Shown here: positions 8,972 through 18,200 of the stretch, piece after piece | Layout: each line of letters begins with the position of its first letter | Numbering within the stretch: the stretch's first letter is position 1 | Source: CAUZIZ01 sp965218775 | Lineage (GTDB): Bacteria; Acidobacteriota; UBA6911; RPQK01; JAJDTT01 | Length of the DNA stretch: 64,000 nt | Direction: 5' to 3' | Assembly (NCBI GenBank): GCA_965218775.1 | Contig: CBDCLS010000005.1 | Location: 1,674,001 to 1,738,000 of the forward strand | Made by a program: the position numbers and the translations under genes | Notes under the pieces: model-generated | What the model was told of the DNA's origin: nothing | What the model saw: the letters and a program-made list of their open reading frames with translations, nothing else | Database searches by the model: none

Positions 8972-10233
8972 TCAGCCGAGCTGTTGAAGCTGGGCCAAGG
9001 TTTGGGCGTAGAGTGTTTGGTAAGGATAACCCTCGCTCAGCGACAAGCTCACCCGTCGGACACTGACCCGAATCTGGCCTCCTATCTTCAACAGTTTGAG
9101 GCGAATCGTCTGGCATTGCGCCTTCGCCCACTGGGTCCCCTTCAAAGCGACACACCTGAGCGTGTGCAGCAGATTGTAAGCCACCGAGGAAAACCACAGG
9201 CGCAGCTGATTGCTCTTCATGCGGTGCGTCGAGGTCCGATCGGCAAACAGCTCTAGCTGCTGCTCCTTAATCCGATTCTCCGCTTCCCCTCGCGCGCAGT
9301 ACAGCTCCTCGTACAGCTTTTGGGCGGGCCACCGCTTCGCTCCCAGCGAGGTGACGACAAAGCGGGGATTGGATCCCTTACCCGTGTACTCGGCCTTGCC
9401 CACCACTCGCCGCTCTTGACTCCAGCTTTTGCGCGTCTGGTAACGAAAGTCCTTGTAGACTCGGGCGCTGCTGCCGTTGGCTTGTTGCAGTGCCTGGGCC
9501 TGTTCCAACTCGGACTCCAGGGCCCCCTCTAAGCGCTGATTGCGGGCCAGACCGAAGACGTAATCCACTCGATGCTCCTCACACCATTTCATCAACGCCT
9601 CGCGGGCAAAGCTGCTGTCCGCCCGCAGAGTAATGCGGACCTTCGGCCACTTCGCCCGCAGTTGTCCCACCATCCGCTCCATCTCCTGGACCGCTCCTTC
9701 GGAGCCATCCAGGTTCGACACCCGCAGCTTGGCCCCCAGCACATACCCCTCGCAAAACACATACAGCGGCAGGTAGCAGTAACACCGGTAGTAGCCATGG
9801 TAGAAACGACCCTCCTGTTCTCCGTGCAGCGGATCATCCGTCGCATCCAGGTCCAAGACCAACTCCTTCGGTTTCCCGCCTCGCACCCGAATGAACTGCT
9901 CCACCAAAAACGCTTCGACCGCGGCTTCATCCACCGGCGTCTTGCGATATTTATCCTGCGTCACCGAGGACAACTCCAAACGATTGAGGGTGCTCTTGCC
10001 CGCACACGCCTTGCCTCGATCCGCTTCCGCTCGCCGATCCCTCCCCAAGGGATCTTCCTTGCCGACCAACACCGCCATCAGCGGATCTGCCCGGAGCTCC
10101 TCATGATCGTTGACATCCTCATAGCCTAGGGCCAGTCCGTAAATCCGCTGCCCCACCAGTTCCTCCACACTGAACTCGGTGAAGCGAGGATCGCGCCGGT
10201 CCCCAAAGCAGGCGGCCAAGCCGCTAATGAACC
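8972..10233 (-). pseudogene. IS1380 transposase, C-terminal part (copy A)
   Basis: This is most of a DDE transposase: LDLDATDDP (first Asp), LRADSSFAREAL (second Asp) and CARGEAENRIKE (Glu) are intact. It lacks the first 45 or so residues, which sit at 12004-12139 beyond the nested IS. The copy is therefore inactive unless the insertion is precisely lost. Confidence 0.85.
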
Positions 10234-11998
10234 GAGGGTGTCGTAAAAGACCCGTTTCAAATCAGTACTAAGAATCCTCCCAGGCTAGCAAAGAAGAGTC
10301 GGAGTAGGCTGCGAAAATAGGGGGGATGGAGCAAGCAATTAAACGACCGGTGGTCAAGATCGATTCGAGCGGCCAATGGGGGCTCTTTCGAGGGATGAAT
10401 GAGAAGGAAGGCCAGGGGAAGCGCCGGAAAAGGAAGCGGCCCGGGGCGAAACAATTCGAAGATCCCTCCCCGCGGGGGATCTTGATCGGCGATGAGAGTC
10501 TTGCAGAGTTTCTGGTGAAGATGTCGCAGACGTGGGTCTTTGTGGCTCGGGAGGTGATCCGGAGTTTGTCGTGGGAGGCCTTTGAAGCGAAGTACCGAGG
10601 GGGAGGGAGACGGCCGTACCATCCGGCAGCGCTGGTGGGATTGATTCTGTTCGGGATTCTGGAGGGCAAGGGATCGCTGCGTCAGCTGGAAACCCTGGCC
10701 CGGGTGGATACCCGTTGCTGGTGGTTCACGGGGGGGATCACGCCGGATCACTCGGTCATCGGCCGCTTTATCAATGAACACGGGGAGAGGCTGAGGGAAG
10801 AGTTCTTTGTGGAGCTGACCCAGGAAGTGTTGAAAAGGACTGGGAAGGACAAGGACAAGGGGAAGAAGGAGGGCGTGAGTTTGGCGGCCGACGGCACGGT
10901 GGTACAGGCGGCGGCCTCGCGTTACCGACGGGTGAAGAAGGAGGCGGCCGAAGCGGCCGCGGCGGAAAAGCGTCGTCGGGCAGAAGCGGATCCGAAGAAC
11001 GAGCAATTGGCGCGTCAGGCCAAGCAAGCGGAGGAAGTGGCGCAAGCGGTACGCGAGCGGGTGGCGGCGCGGCAGGCGCAACGCAAGAGCACGGAGCATA
11101 CGGCCGTGAGTCCGAGTGAACCGGAGGCGGTGATCCAGCCCCTGAAGAACAAAGCGAAGGCCGCCAGCTACAAGGGGGTGGTCTTGGCCAACCAGGATCG
11201 CATTATAGTGGCCCAGGCGGTGGATCCCTCCTCGGAGACGGGGGTGCTGCAAGCGCTGTTGCAGCAAGGCAAGCGGGTGGGTGGAGCGATCCAACAACTG
11301 TTGATGGATGCGGGGTTTTTCTCGGGGCAAGCGCTGGAGACGGCCCTAGAAGAAGGGGTGGAGGATGTGCTTTGTCCTGAGGGATCGAGCCCCCGAGTGG
11401 GTTGGGAGAAGAAGTCGACGAAGTGCTTGGCTAAAGCGGCCTTTCGCTACGAGGAGTGGGAAGATCGTTATCACTGTCCGGCGGGACAGAAACTGCACCC
11501 GGTCCAAAAGGGCAGCGATGGGGGCAAGCGGTATGTGCGCTACGGAGGAGCCCCCTGTGAGAGTTGCGGGTTGAGGAGCCAGTGCACCAGCAGTCGGAAA
11601 GGTCGAACGGTCAAACGCTATGAGGATGAGGAGATCAAGGATGCGGAGCGGGAAGTGATGCGCCAGCCCCGGGCTCAAGAGGCCTATCGTCAGCGCAAAC
11701 AGATGGTGGAGCCCGTCTTCAGCGAACTGAAAGGGATCCAAGGATTACATCGGTTCAAGCGGAGAGGGTTGAAGAATGTCGGTCTGGAGTTTGCCCTTCA
11801 TGCCAGCGCCCACAACCTCCGACGGCTGATTGCCCTGACCCCGTCCGTCCTATTTAGCGCTTTTTGGAGGCTCCTACATGCGCCGATCGGCCTTTTCCAG
11901 CGTCTGCAGCGCCTCTCCTTGTGTTTTTCGGCATAGCCGCACGACAAAGTGTCGCCCCACTTACTCCCGGTCGCCACGTGAACTTTTACGACACCCTC
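10234..11998 (+). mobile_element. IS1182-like element, copy 1 (nested in IS1380 A)
   Basis: The ends are perfect inverted repeats GAGGGTGTCGTAAAAG and CTTTTACGACACCCTC. The 5-bp sequence GAACC flanks both sides (10229-10233 and 11999-12003), and removing the element restores the IS1380 transposase sequence. Its length is 1,765 bp, the same as copy 2 at 56223. The encoded proteins are identical, so the transposition is recent. Confidence 0.9.
10326..11936 (+). CDS. IS1182-like transposase
   Basis: The 536-residue transposase has an N-terminal region with YHPAALVGLILFGILEGKGSLRQLE and CWWFTGGITPDHSVIGRF, typical of IS1182/IS5-like enzymes. The first catalytic Asp is in LAADGTVV, followed by a long charged Ala/Lys/Glu/Arg insertion. 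A second Asp lies in LLMDAGFFSG and a Cys cluster in CESCGLRSQCTSS. The closing motif is EPVFSELKGIQGLHRFKRRGL with the catalytic Glu. It is complete and probably active. The family is sure at superfamily level and likely IS1182 from the Cys motif and length. Confidence 0.88.
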   Translation: MEQAIKRPVVKIDSSGQWGLFRGMNEKEGQGKRRKRKRPGAKQFEDPSPRGILIGDESLAEFLVKMSQTWVFVAREVIRSLSWEAFEAKYRGGGRRPYHPAALVGLILFGILEGKGSLRQLETLARVDTRCWWFTGGITPDHSVIGRFINEHGERLREEFFVELTQEVLKRTGKDKDKGKKEGVSLAADGTVVQAAASRYRRVKKEAAEAAAAEKRRRAEADPKNEQLARQAKQAEEVAQAVRERVAARQAQRKSTEHTAVSPSEPEAVIQPLKNKAKAASYKGVVLANQDRIIVAQAVDPSSETGVLQALLQQGKRVGGAIQQLLMDAGFFSGQALETALEEGVEDVLCPEGSSPRVGWEKKSTKCLAKAAFRYEEWEDRYHCPAGQKLHPVQKGSDGGKRYVRYGGAPCESCGLRSQCTSSRKGRTVKRYEDEEIKDAEREVMRQPRAQEAYRQRKQMVEPVFSELKGIQGLHRFKRRGLKNVGLEFALHASAHNLRRLIALTPSVLFSAFWRLLHAPIGLFQRLQRLSLCFSA

Positions 11999-12003
11999 GA
12001 ACC

Positions 12004-12139
12004 CATAGCGGCTCTCCACCTCCCGTAACAGCAACCCCCCGGAGTCTGAGGTGATCTGCCCCCCATTGAATTCTACCTCGACTCGGCGCCCTTCTAGCTC
12101 TTGAAACTCCAGCTTGGAAGCGATACACTCTGTGGTCAT
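12004..12139 (-). pseudogene. IS1380 transposase, N-terminal part (copy A)
   Basis: The first 45 or so codons (MTTECIASKLEFQELEG...ESRYGF) end where the IS1182-like element begins. The rest is at 8972-10233. Intact versions are at 26389 and 38985. Confidence 0.85.
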
Positions 12140-12233
12140 AGTAGTCAGCTCCTTGTGATTATTAAGTATCTGATAACAAAGACTTTATATCACATAGAGC
12201 TGACTGCTTTTTCTTGTCTTTGAGAAATCCGGG

Positions 12234-12603
12234 TTAGTATCTGCAAGTGCCGCACAGCAGGCATTGGAACTGAGAGGCATGAACAGCGACTCCTGGCCGA
12301 ACTCGGCCTCTCACCAAATTCAGATCAGTATGATCTGGACTTCCGCTTCTAGGCGAGGCTGTGTGAAAAGTCATTCATGATTTCGGATTTGAAATTTTGA
12401 CTTCATAGGATCGCGTGTAAGCCACGATCTCCGTCGTAGGAAGGGTAAAGAGACCCCTAAATCAAAGAGGTTTTGGACTTTTCACACACCCTCAGGCGAA
12501 AGCGGCCGATCAGGACGATCTACTCTGACGCTGTTTGTACGGTCAGATCTGTGCTATCACAACTTACCGCAAAACTGCTCACTCCACTACTGCTCACTAC
12601 TCA
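12234..12603. other. Intergenic stretch: gene remnant, small MITE and periodic repeat
   Basis: Bases 12238-12354 hold the short continuation of the DUF1501-derived frame (ending HEQRLLAELGLS...DFRF). A 139-bp MITE follows at 12355-12493. Near 12570-12613 a run of ACTCACT/GCTCACT 7-bp repeats leads into the stop codon of the opposite-strand dehydratase gene. No further gene is seen. Confidence 0.6.
12355..12493. mobile_element. 139-bp MITE with IS1182-like ends
   Basis: The ends GAGGCTGTGTGAAAAGTC and GACTTTTCACACACCCTC are inverted repeats with one mismatch. AGGC flanks both sides (12351-12354 and 12494-12497). The termini resemble those of the resident IS1182-like element (GAGGGTGTCGTAAAAGAC). 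It has no coding capacity. Confidence 0.65.
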
Positions 12604-13545
12604 CTACTCACTACGGGACAACGCGAGGCCGATAACCTCAGCGGTCATGTTGCCCCCGCTCAGGACTAACAGGGTGTTACTGACAGGGACCTTTCCCTCC
12701 ATGACCGCAGCCAGGGGCACTGCACCTGAGGGTTCTATTACCAGCTTGTCTTCTTGCAAGAAGTGCCCAACGGCTCCCATGATGGTCTCTTCTTCCACAG
12801 CTTCTACCGCGTCGACGTAGCGCTGGATCAGGGGGAACGTCAAACGACCGGGACGCGTAACGGTGAGTCCATCGGCTACCGTGCGCGCTCGGTCGATTGC
12901 CTGGGGCTGTCCTGACTGGAAAGATAAGTAGGTCGCATTGGATCCATTTGGCTGGACTCCCCACACCTTGACGTTGGGCTTGTGCTCCTTGACGACCAGG
13001 GCGATGCCGCTGATCAGCCCGCCGCCACTGATGGGCACGACCACATTCTCAACTTCTGGCAGTTGCTGCAGAAGTTCCAATCCGATAGTTCCGTTGCCTG
13101 CAACTGCGGCCTCATGGTCATAGGGATAAATCACGGTTCGATCATCCGAGGCCTGGATCTCAGTAACTTTCTCTTCCCTCGCCTCAAATCGATCCTCGCA
13201 AAAAACGACCTCGCCACCCCATCTCCGGGTCCGCTCCACCTTGAGCGGATTCGAACTCCGCATCATCACCACCTTGGCCGAGATCCCCAGTTGGGAAGCA
13301 GCGTAGGCAGCGGCCTGGGCGAAGTTACCTGAGCTCGAGGTCACTACTCCCCGCGTCCTCTCTTCTTGCGTCAAGCTCGCCACCTGGTTGAAGGCGGCTC
13401 GTATCTTGAAAGACCCAGTGACCTGCAGGTTCTCGGGTTTGAGATAGAGCCCAGGCCCGAAGTTTGAAGGCAACACGGGTGTCACTCGGATCACCGACTG
13501 GAGACGATCTCGTGCTCCCGATACCTGTTCGCTAGTTATAGGCAA
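12604..13545 (-). CDS. PLP-dependent threonine/serine dehydratase-like enzyme
   Basis: The 313-residue protein belongs to fold-type II PLP enzymes. The PLP lysine is in GSFKIRAA (about residues 45-52), the substrate loop in SSSGNFAQ and the phosphate-binding glycines in ISGGGLISG. It lacks the C-terminal ACT regulatory domain of biosynthetic IlvA, as in catabolic dehydratases and serine racemases, so either threonine/serine deamination or racemisation is possible. The last codons and the stop (AGT GAG TAG) are part of a 7-bp periodic repeat, which suggests the natural end has been altered slightly. Confidence 0.85.
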   Translation of the reverse strand: MPITSEQVSGARDRLQSVIRVTPVLPSNFGPGLYLKPENLQVTGSFKIRAAFNQVASLTQEERTRGVVTSSSGNFAQAAAYAASQLGISAKVVMMRSSNPLKVERTRRWGGEVVFCEDRFEAREEKVTEIQASDDRTVIYPYDHEAAVAGNGTIGLELLQQLPEVENVVVPISGGGLISGIALVVKEHKPNVKVWGVQPNGSNATYLSFQSGQPQAIDRARTVADGLTVTRPGRLTFPLIQRYVDAVEAVEEETIMGAVGHFLQEDKLVIEPSGAVPLAAVMEGKVPVSNTLLVLSGGNMTAEVIGLALSRSE

Positions 13546-13822
13546 GAATAATCCATCTTTCAGAGCACCCGCGACTTCGCGTGGACCCTGGCACCCCGGA
13601 ATGGTAGATTAGATAGACATATGCGAGCCGAGAGTTACGGTCCGGTTCCTGGAAGCGACAGCCGCCTTGGCTTCGAACTCAACGGGCTTTCCGAGAATTC
13701 CCTGGACTCCGGCGAAACGAGTTCATTTAACCGGCTGCGCTCTGGACTGTCAATCTCAGATTCCTTGGCATCCTAAGGACGTTCCTACTCGTGATGGATC
13801 TGGAGAAAAGGGGAGGTAGGCT

Positions 13823-14752
13823 TTGCGGCTAACTACTGCGACCTTGAATGGGATGTGGGCGGGAATGCCAGTACCCTGGGATCTTCGAGACCAGGTTGAC
13901 GAGGAATCGCTGCGAGAGAACATCAGACGCATCTGTGGTACCGGGGCTCACGGAGTTTACACCCACGGTACTACCGGTGAGTTCTACGCCCAGACACCCG
14001 AAGAATGGAGGCAAGTCGCGCAGGCAACGGTGGAAGGCTGCGCTGACTTTCAGATCCCAACGCAGGTCGGGTGCACGGCTCTTTGGACCGCGGAGGTCAT
14101 CCGCCGGGCTGAGTTCGCGCAGAGGATTGGCGCGGGGGCCATCCAGATCGCCTTCCCTTTCTGGCTGCCACTCAACGATCGGCAAGCCGTTGACTTCCTG
14201 AAAGACGTCACCAAGGTTGTTCCCGAGATGCCCATCGTCATCTACAATACACCGCGCTCCAAGAAAACTCTCAGTGTCGCTCTGCTCAAACGACTCCTGG
14301 ACGAGCATATCCCGGTCATCGGCTGCAAGGGCGTACGCAACAAAGAAGAGCTCGGAGCTATGTCCGAAGTCGCTCCAACGATCAATTTCTTCGTAGGGGA
14401 CGCGGAACTTGCCTCCTCCTGGGCTTATGGCGCTCGGGGCTGCTACAGCTCGTTCATCTATGCCTGCCCCCACTTCATGCTTCGGTATTATGAGCTGTGC
14501 CAGCAACGGAACAACGAATCCCTGCAGATCGGGCGAACACTTCAACAATTCGAGAAGGAATTCGTGGCTCCTCGCTTCGAAAGAGGAATGTACGATACGG
14601 CGTTCGGTCGTGTCTTCGCCACGATGACCGGGTTTCTGACAGGGGCCTTGCTCCGGAGCCGTAAACCCTACGACTCACCCAACGAGCAGGATGTGGAAGA
14701 GTGCCGCCTCTGGTTCAACCGCCACCTGCCCCAGTTCCTGGATGAGGTCTAG
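13823..14752 (+). CDS. Dihydrodipicolinate synthase family aldolase
   Basis: The 309-residue protein is a class I aldolase-type TIM barrel of the DapA/NanA family. GTTGEF is the substrate-binding motif, VIYNTPR carries the catalytic Tyr, and GCKG holds the Schiff-base Lys. Because many relatives act on sugar acids or hydroxyproline derivatives, lysine biosynthesis is not certain. The start is TTG at 13823, chosen because GGGGAGG lies 7 bp upstream and the next ATG would remove the first strand. The stop TAG abuts a fold-back element with (AGTGAGC)n arms. Confidence 0.85.
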   Translation: MRLTTATLNGMWAGMPVPWDLRDQVDEESLRENIRRICGTGAHGVYTHGTTGEFYAQTPEEWRQVAQATVEGCADFQIPTQVGCTALWTAEVIRRAEFAQRIGAGAIQIAFPFWLPLNDRQAVDFLKDVTKVVPEMPIVIYNTPRSKKTLSVALLKRLLDEHIPVIGCKGVRNKEELGAMSEVAPTINFFVGDAELASSWAYGARGCYSSFIYACPHFMLRYYELCQQRNNESLQIGRTLQQFEKEFVAPRFERGMYDTAFGRVFATMTGFLTGALLRSRKPYDSPNEQDVEECRLWFNRHLPQFLDEV

Positions 14753-14903
14753 TGAGCAGTGAGCAGTGAGCAGTGAGCAGTGAGGATGGTACCTTGGGTT
14801 TAGAACTCGAGACTACTTACTGCAAAACTGGCCACTCTTACTCATCACTTCACTACTATTCACTCCCACTACTGCTCACTGCTTACTGCTCACTGCTTAC
14901 TAT
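14751..14903. repeat. Fold-back element with (AGTGAGC)n / (GCTCACT)n arms
   Basis: The left arm is four and a half units of AGTGAGC starting in the stop codon of the upstream gene. The right arm (about 14829-14901) consists of GCTCACT/GCTTACT units in the opposite sense, separated by some 50 bp. It lies between convergent genes (the aldolase and the AlaX-like gene) and may act as a transcription terminator for both. This is an inference. Confidence 0.7.
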
Positions 14904-14924
14904 TCAAGCGCGACAGCTGCCGCC

Positions 14925-16115
14925 TCAAATCAGCTCTAGGGCTCGACCGAGGGCGTCGGAGAGACCTTCGGGGCGAGATCCCTTTGCTTGAGCCTGATTC
15001 GGGTTCCCCCCACCTCGACCGTCGATCAGGGGCGCGGCCTCTCGGATCCACTCCCCCATGTTGTAGGAAAGGTCCGAAGAACAGCCAAAACAAAGGAAAG
15101 GCGAATCAGACTTCAACCCCAGGAGAGCGATTCGCTTCTCGCCTCCTTGAATAATCCGCCTCACCAGATCCTGCACCGCTGCTGGATCCCGTTCCTGCAA
15201 AACTTCACACACCACCTGAACTCCGTTCCGGGTCCGGCTGCTCCCAAGCAACTCCTCGGCTTCATAGGACAGCAACGAATCTTGAAGCGCCGAGATCATC
15301 TTCCGCTGAGATTCCTCACGCGCCAGGTGCTCCTGGGCGGCTTCCACCAGCTCCCGATCCATCCTGGAGTAGAGTCGCGAGAGTCGGTAGATAGCACGGT
15401 TCTTCCAGCGATAGTCCTGGAGCGCCCGCCAACCACAATAGAACTCCACTCGAGCCCTCTTCTTGGCCCGCTCCCATTTTCGAATCTTTATTAGACCCAC
15501 TTCACCCGTGGATCGGCAGTGCGTACCGCCACAGGGAGAGAAATCGAAATCGGAAATTTCAATAACCCGAATCATCCCCTCTCGCTGAGACAGCTTGCGC
15601 AGTGGTAGGCCGTGTTGTTCCTGGCTGTCCACGAAGTGAACCTGAATGGGGCGACTCTCAAAAATCACACGATTCGTCAGGTCTTCAACCCGATAGATAT
15701 CCTCCGGAGTGAGCTCCTCTCGGGCAAGGTCGATAGTGGAACTCTCCCGACCCAGATGGAACGAAACCGTCTCCGCCTCAAGTACTTTGATGAACGCCTG
15801 GGAGAGAAGGTGCTGCCCCGTGTGCTGCTGCATGTGGTCGAACCGCAGCGACCAGTCGATCTCCCCCTCCACTACCTGTCCAACCTCGACTCGGTCCTCC
15901 TTCAGCGAGTGAAGGACCGCTCCGGTCTCTTCCTCTACCGACAACACCTCAATGCCAGCCAACTGCCCTCTATCGCAGGGCTGGCCTCCCGATGTAGGGT
16001 AGAAGCAAGTCTGGTCCAGCTGCACTACCGCTCCCTCGGAGTCACTTCGCTTGGACTTCACCACGGCGCTGAAGTTCCGTCGATAAGCGTCCTGGTAATA
16101 GATCTTGTCGGTCAT
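14925..16115 (-). CDS. AlaX-like alanyl-tRNA editing hydrolase with DHHA1 domain
   Basis: The 396-residue protein matches the editing half of alanyl-tRNA synthetase. It opens with the region containing FYPTSGGQPCDRG, has the zinc ligands in HTGQH and CGGTH, and ends with a DHHA1-like domain (DGRGGGNPNQAQAKG). Such free-standing AlaX proteins hydrolyse Ser- or Gly-tRNA(Ala). There is no aminoacylation domain. The start ATG at 16115 is divergent from the lipoprotein gene. All zinc ligands are present, so it is likely functional. Confidence 0.88.
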   Translation of the reverse strand: MTDKIYYQDAYRRNFSAVVKSKRSDSEGAVVQLDQTCFYPTSGGQPCDRGQLAGIEVLSVEEETGAVLHSLKEDRVEVGQVVEGEIDWSLRFDHMQQHTGQHLLSQAFIKVLEAETVSFHLGRESSTIDLAREELTPEDIYRVEDLTNRVIFESRPIQVHFVDSQEQHGLPLRKLSQREGMIRVIEISDFDFSPCGGTHCRSTGEVGLIKIRKWERAKKRARVEFYCGWRALQDYRWKNRAIYRLSRLYSRMDRELVEAAQEHLAREESQRKMISALQDSLLSYEAEELLGSSRTRNGVQVVCEVLQERDPAAVQDLVRRIIQGGEKRIALLGLKSDSPFLCFGCSSDLSYNMGEWIREAAPLIDGRGGGNPNQAQAKGSRPEGLSDALGRALELI

Positions 16116-16311
16116 GGGCGTGCTGCGCAGGATAGTCTATCGAGCCCAGCGACACAACGCTTCAGCAGGACAGGCCGTTGGGCTCGAATCTGCAAACTCC
16201 AGGGTAGGAGTTGGCTTCCTTGGAGACCTGAAGTTGAAGCTGAATCTAAAGGCGGCCGGTTCCTAGCAGGGGTCAGCACTGCGTGGTACGATCAGGACAA
16301 TGGAGGATGGT

Positions 16312-16902
16312 ATGCTGAGAGTTAATTCAATCGTTCTTTGCGCTCTTGTGCTGATGATTGCCGGTTGTGCTGAAAAGCCGGGTCAGGAACTCGAGGAGGC
16401 GCGCAAAGCCGTAGAGGACGCCAAGGCGGCGGAGGCCGATGTGTACGCTGCATCGGAATTCAGTAACGCAACCAGTGCCCTCAAGGAAGCCGAGGCCGAA
16501 ATTGCCGTCCAGGACGAGTCGTTCGCGTTGGGACGAAACTACGACAAAGCCAGTGAACTCCTGACCACCGCTTCGACTCAGGCCAAGACGGCGACTTCCG
16601 CTGCGGCCGTCAACAAGAACAAGGTCAAAGGAGAGGCCGAGGCCGCCAAGACCGAGGCCGAAACAGCGCTCACGCAGGCCGAAGCGTTTCTAGCGAAGGC
16701 ACCGAGGGGGAAGGGATCCCAGGGAGACGTGGCGGCCCTGGAGGCAGACGTGGCGTCGGCCCAAGCCTCCATCACAGAAGCTGAGCAGAACTATCAAGCA
16801 GGAAAATACAAAGCGGCGCTGGATGGGTTTACGGCGGCTAGGGCCCGATCTGAAGGCGTCAGCGACGAAATCCAGCAGGCGATCGGGCAAAAACGAAGAT
16901 AA
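16312..16902 (+). CDS. Lipoprotein with DUF4398-like Ala/Glu-rich coiled coil
   Basis: The start ATG at 16312 is preferred to 16300 because GGAGG lies 5 bp upstream and the leader then reads MLRVNSIVLCALVLMIAGC, a lipoprotein signal with lipobox IAGC. The mature part is almost all Ala, Glu, Lys and Asp with heptad spacing, so it is a long helical coiled coil, anchored by lipid and probably periplasmic. Similar proteins carry the DUF4398 domain and are linked to envelope organisation. It is followed 45 bp later by an L,D-transpeptidase, which suggests a small envelope operon. Confidence 0.75.
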   Translation: MLRVNSIVLCALVLMIAGCAEKPGQELEEARKAVEDAKAAEADVYAASEFSNATSALKEAEAEIAVQDESFALGRNYDKASELLTTASTQAKTATSAAAVNKNKVKGEAEAAKTEAETALTQAEAFLAKAPRGKGSQGDVAALEADVASAQASITEAEQNYQAGKYKAALDGFTAARARSEGVSDEIQQAIGQKRR

Positions 16903-16947
16903 CGCGGTGGCGTGCATTGAATTCCTGCAGACCCCACCATTCGGGAG

Positions 16948-17568
16948 GTGTTGTTGGCAAGATCCCGTGGACGACTCATTATCGGAATTGCCGCTCTTCT
17001 GATCTTGACCGTGGCGGCCATAAGGCTTCTTTCCGTTGGCGGAAGTCAGGCGATAGGGCAATTCTCGTCAAACGCACCGGCTCACCAGGACAAGCTCGCG
17101 GCACTTCAGCTGCAGCTGGAGTCGCTCAAACCCAAAACCCCCTACATTCTCATAGACACCGCCGAGAACCGGCTCTATCTCAAACGAGGAAAAAGGATAT
17201 TGTTGGATGCCTTGTGCTCAACCGGCAGCGGCCGGCAGTTGCGTGCCGCTGGAAGGAGTTGGCGCTTCGACACACCGAAAGGACACTTTCGGATCCTTTC
17301 CAAAGAAGACGATCCGATCTGGATAAAACCCGACTGGGCCTTCCTGGAGGAGGGGGAACCCATCCCATCCCGGGAGGAGGATCGGGTGGAAAGGGGAGTC
17401 CTCGGCGAACACGCACTTGGCTTCGGTGATGGCTATTTCATCCACGGAACCCTCTACACACGACTCCTGGGTCGGAACGTGACTCACGGGTGTATCCGCT
17501 TGGGAAGAGATGACCTGGCCTACCTGAACCAGACCGTTCCCCTCAAAGCCGACGTCTACATTTATTAG
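16948..17568 (+). CDS. L,D-transpeptidase (YkuD family)
   Basis: The 206-residue protein has an N-terminal signal anchor (about residues 10-30) and a YkuD domain. The catalytic motif is HGTLYTRLLG...THGCIRL, with His and Cys as expected. YkuD enzymes cross-link peptidoglycan or attach lipoproteins to it in the periplasm. The start is TTG at 16948, preceded by GGGAGGTG. Its position after a coiled-coil lipoprotein fits a role in anchoring the envelope. Confidence 0.88.
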   Translation: MLLARSRGRLIIGIAALLILTVAAIRLLSVGGSQAIGQFSSNAPAHQDKLAALQLQLESLKPKTPYILIDTAENRLYLKRGKRILLDALCSTGSGRQLRAAGRSWRFDTPKGHFRILSKEDDPIWIKPDWAFLEEGEPIPSREEDRVERGVLGEHALGFGDGYFIHGTLYTRLLGRNVTHGCIRLGRDDLAYLNQTVPLKADVYIY

Positions 17569-17609
17569 TATCCCGGAATATTAGTACCCTGGAACATAAG
17601 TACTCCAGC

Positions 17610-18200
17610 ATGCGATGGGCTCTACTCTTTTCGGGCTTGTTGGCCCTGGCGCCAGACGCAATGGGGCTGGACCGCGAGGGGGCGTCCCAGCGGCTGAGCC
17701 ACCAGCTCGAGCTGGCTGCAGCATCCCTGCCGTACTTCCTTATCACCCCGGAGGCCATTGAGATCTACGTCAAGGGAATTCCAGTCAAGCGTCTACCTAT
17801 TCGTGAAGCTACCAGACTGGGCCAGGGTCAGTCTCGGACTTCGCAGGTGGAGGCCGTGGTGCCCGTGGAGCCGGTCAGAGAGATCGTGTTGAGGGCAAGC
17901 GAACCACGATTCAACTCCACCCAGGTCTCCGCTGACGAAGTCGTGAGTGTAGATGACATGCCGGGGACGTTTCTGGTGGAACTCAAAGATGGATCACTCT
18001 TTTACGTTAAATCTGGCAACGGGCACGGGGTGATCTATTGGCTTCGGGAAAAAATCCATCAGTTTCGCTTGACATGGTCCTACCTGGGAGCGCTCCTCGA
18101 GGGCAACCTGAATGCCTCTCTGATCCAGCTGGAGATGGAAGGCTTTTGGGCTCGCCGCCTTTTCTGGACGCTCCAGGAGGGTAGCGGTGTGATCTACTAG
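17610..18200 (+). CDS. Exported protein of unknown function
   Basis: The 196-residue product begins with a signal peptide (MRWALLFSGLLALAPDAMG) and is otherwise mixed in composition with no motif I recognise. It follows the L,D-transpeptidase by 41 bp in the same direction and may be co-transcribed. The gap holds TTAGTACCCTGGAACATAAG, related to the arm of the fold-back at 2910. Confidence 0.6.
   Translation: MRWALLFSGLLALAPDAMGLDREGASQRLSHQLELAAASLPYFLITPEAIEIYVKGIPVKRLPIREATRLGQGQSRTSQVEAVVPVEPVREIVLRASEPRFNSTQVSADEVVSVDDMPGTFLVELKDGSLFYVKSGNGHGVIYWLREKIHQFRLTWSYLGALLEGNLNASLIQLEMEGFWARRLFWTLQEGSGVIY

Larger units (their letters stand above)
8775..12233 (-). mobile_element. IS1380-family element A, interrupted by an IS1182-like element
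   Basis: The left end is CCCGGATTTCTCA and the right end TGAGAAATCCGGG, both flanked by TTAG (8771-8774 and 12234-12237). Without the nested IS and its 5-bp duplication, the element is 1,689 bp, against 1,690 bp for copies B and C. Its sequence differs from B and C at scattered positions, so it is an older copy. Confidence 0.9.

Noticed and set aside
10257..11330. Long antisense frame inside the IS1182-like transposase (and the same at 56246)
   Set aside because: It is Pro/His/Arg/Leu-rich and mirrors the codon bias of the real transposase gene on the other strand.
14751..14903. CRISPR array
   Set aside because: The repeats are 7-bp tandem units without spacers and form an inverted pair; no cas genes are present.
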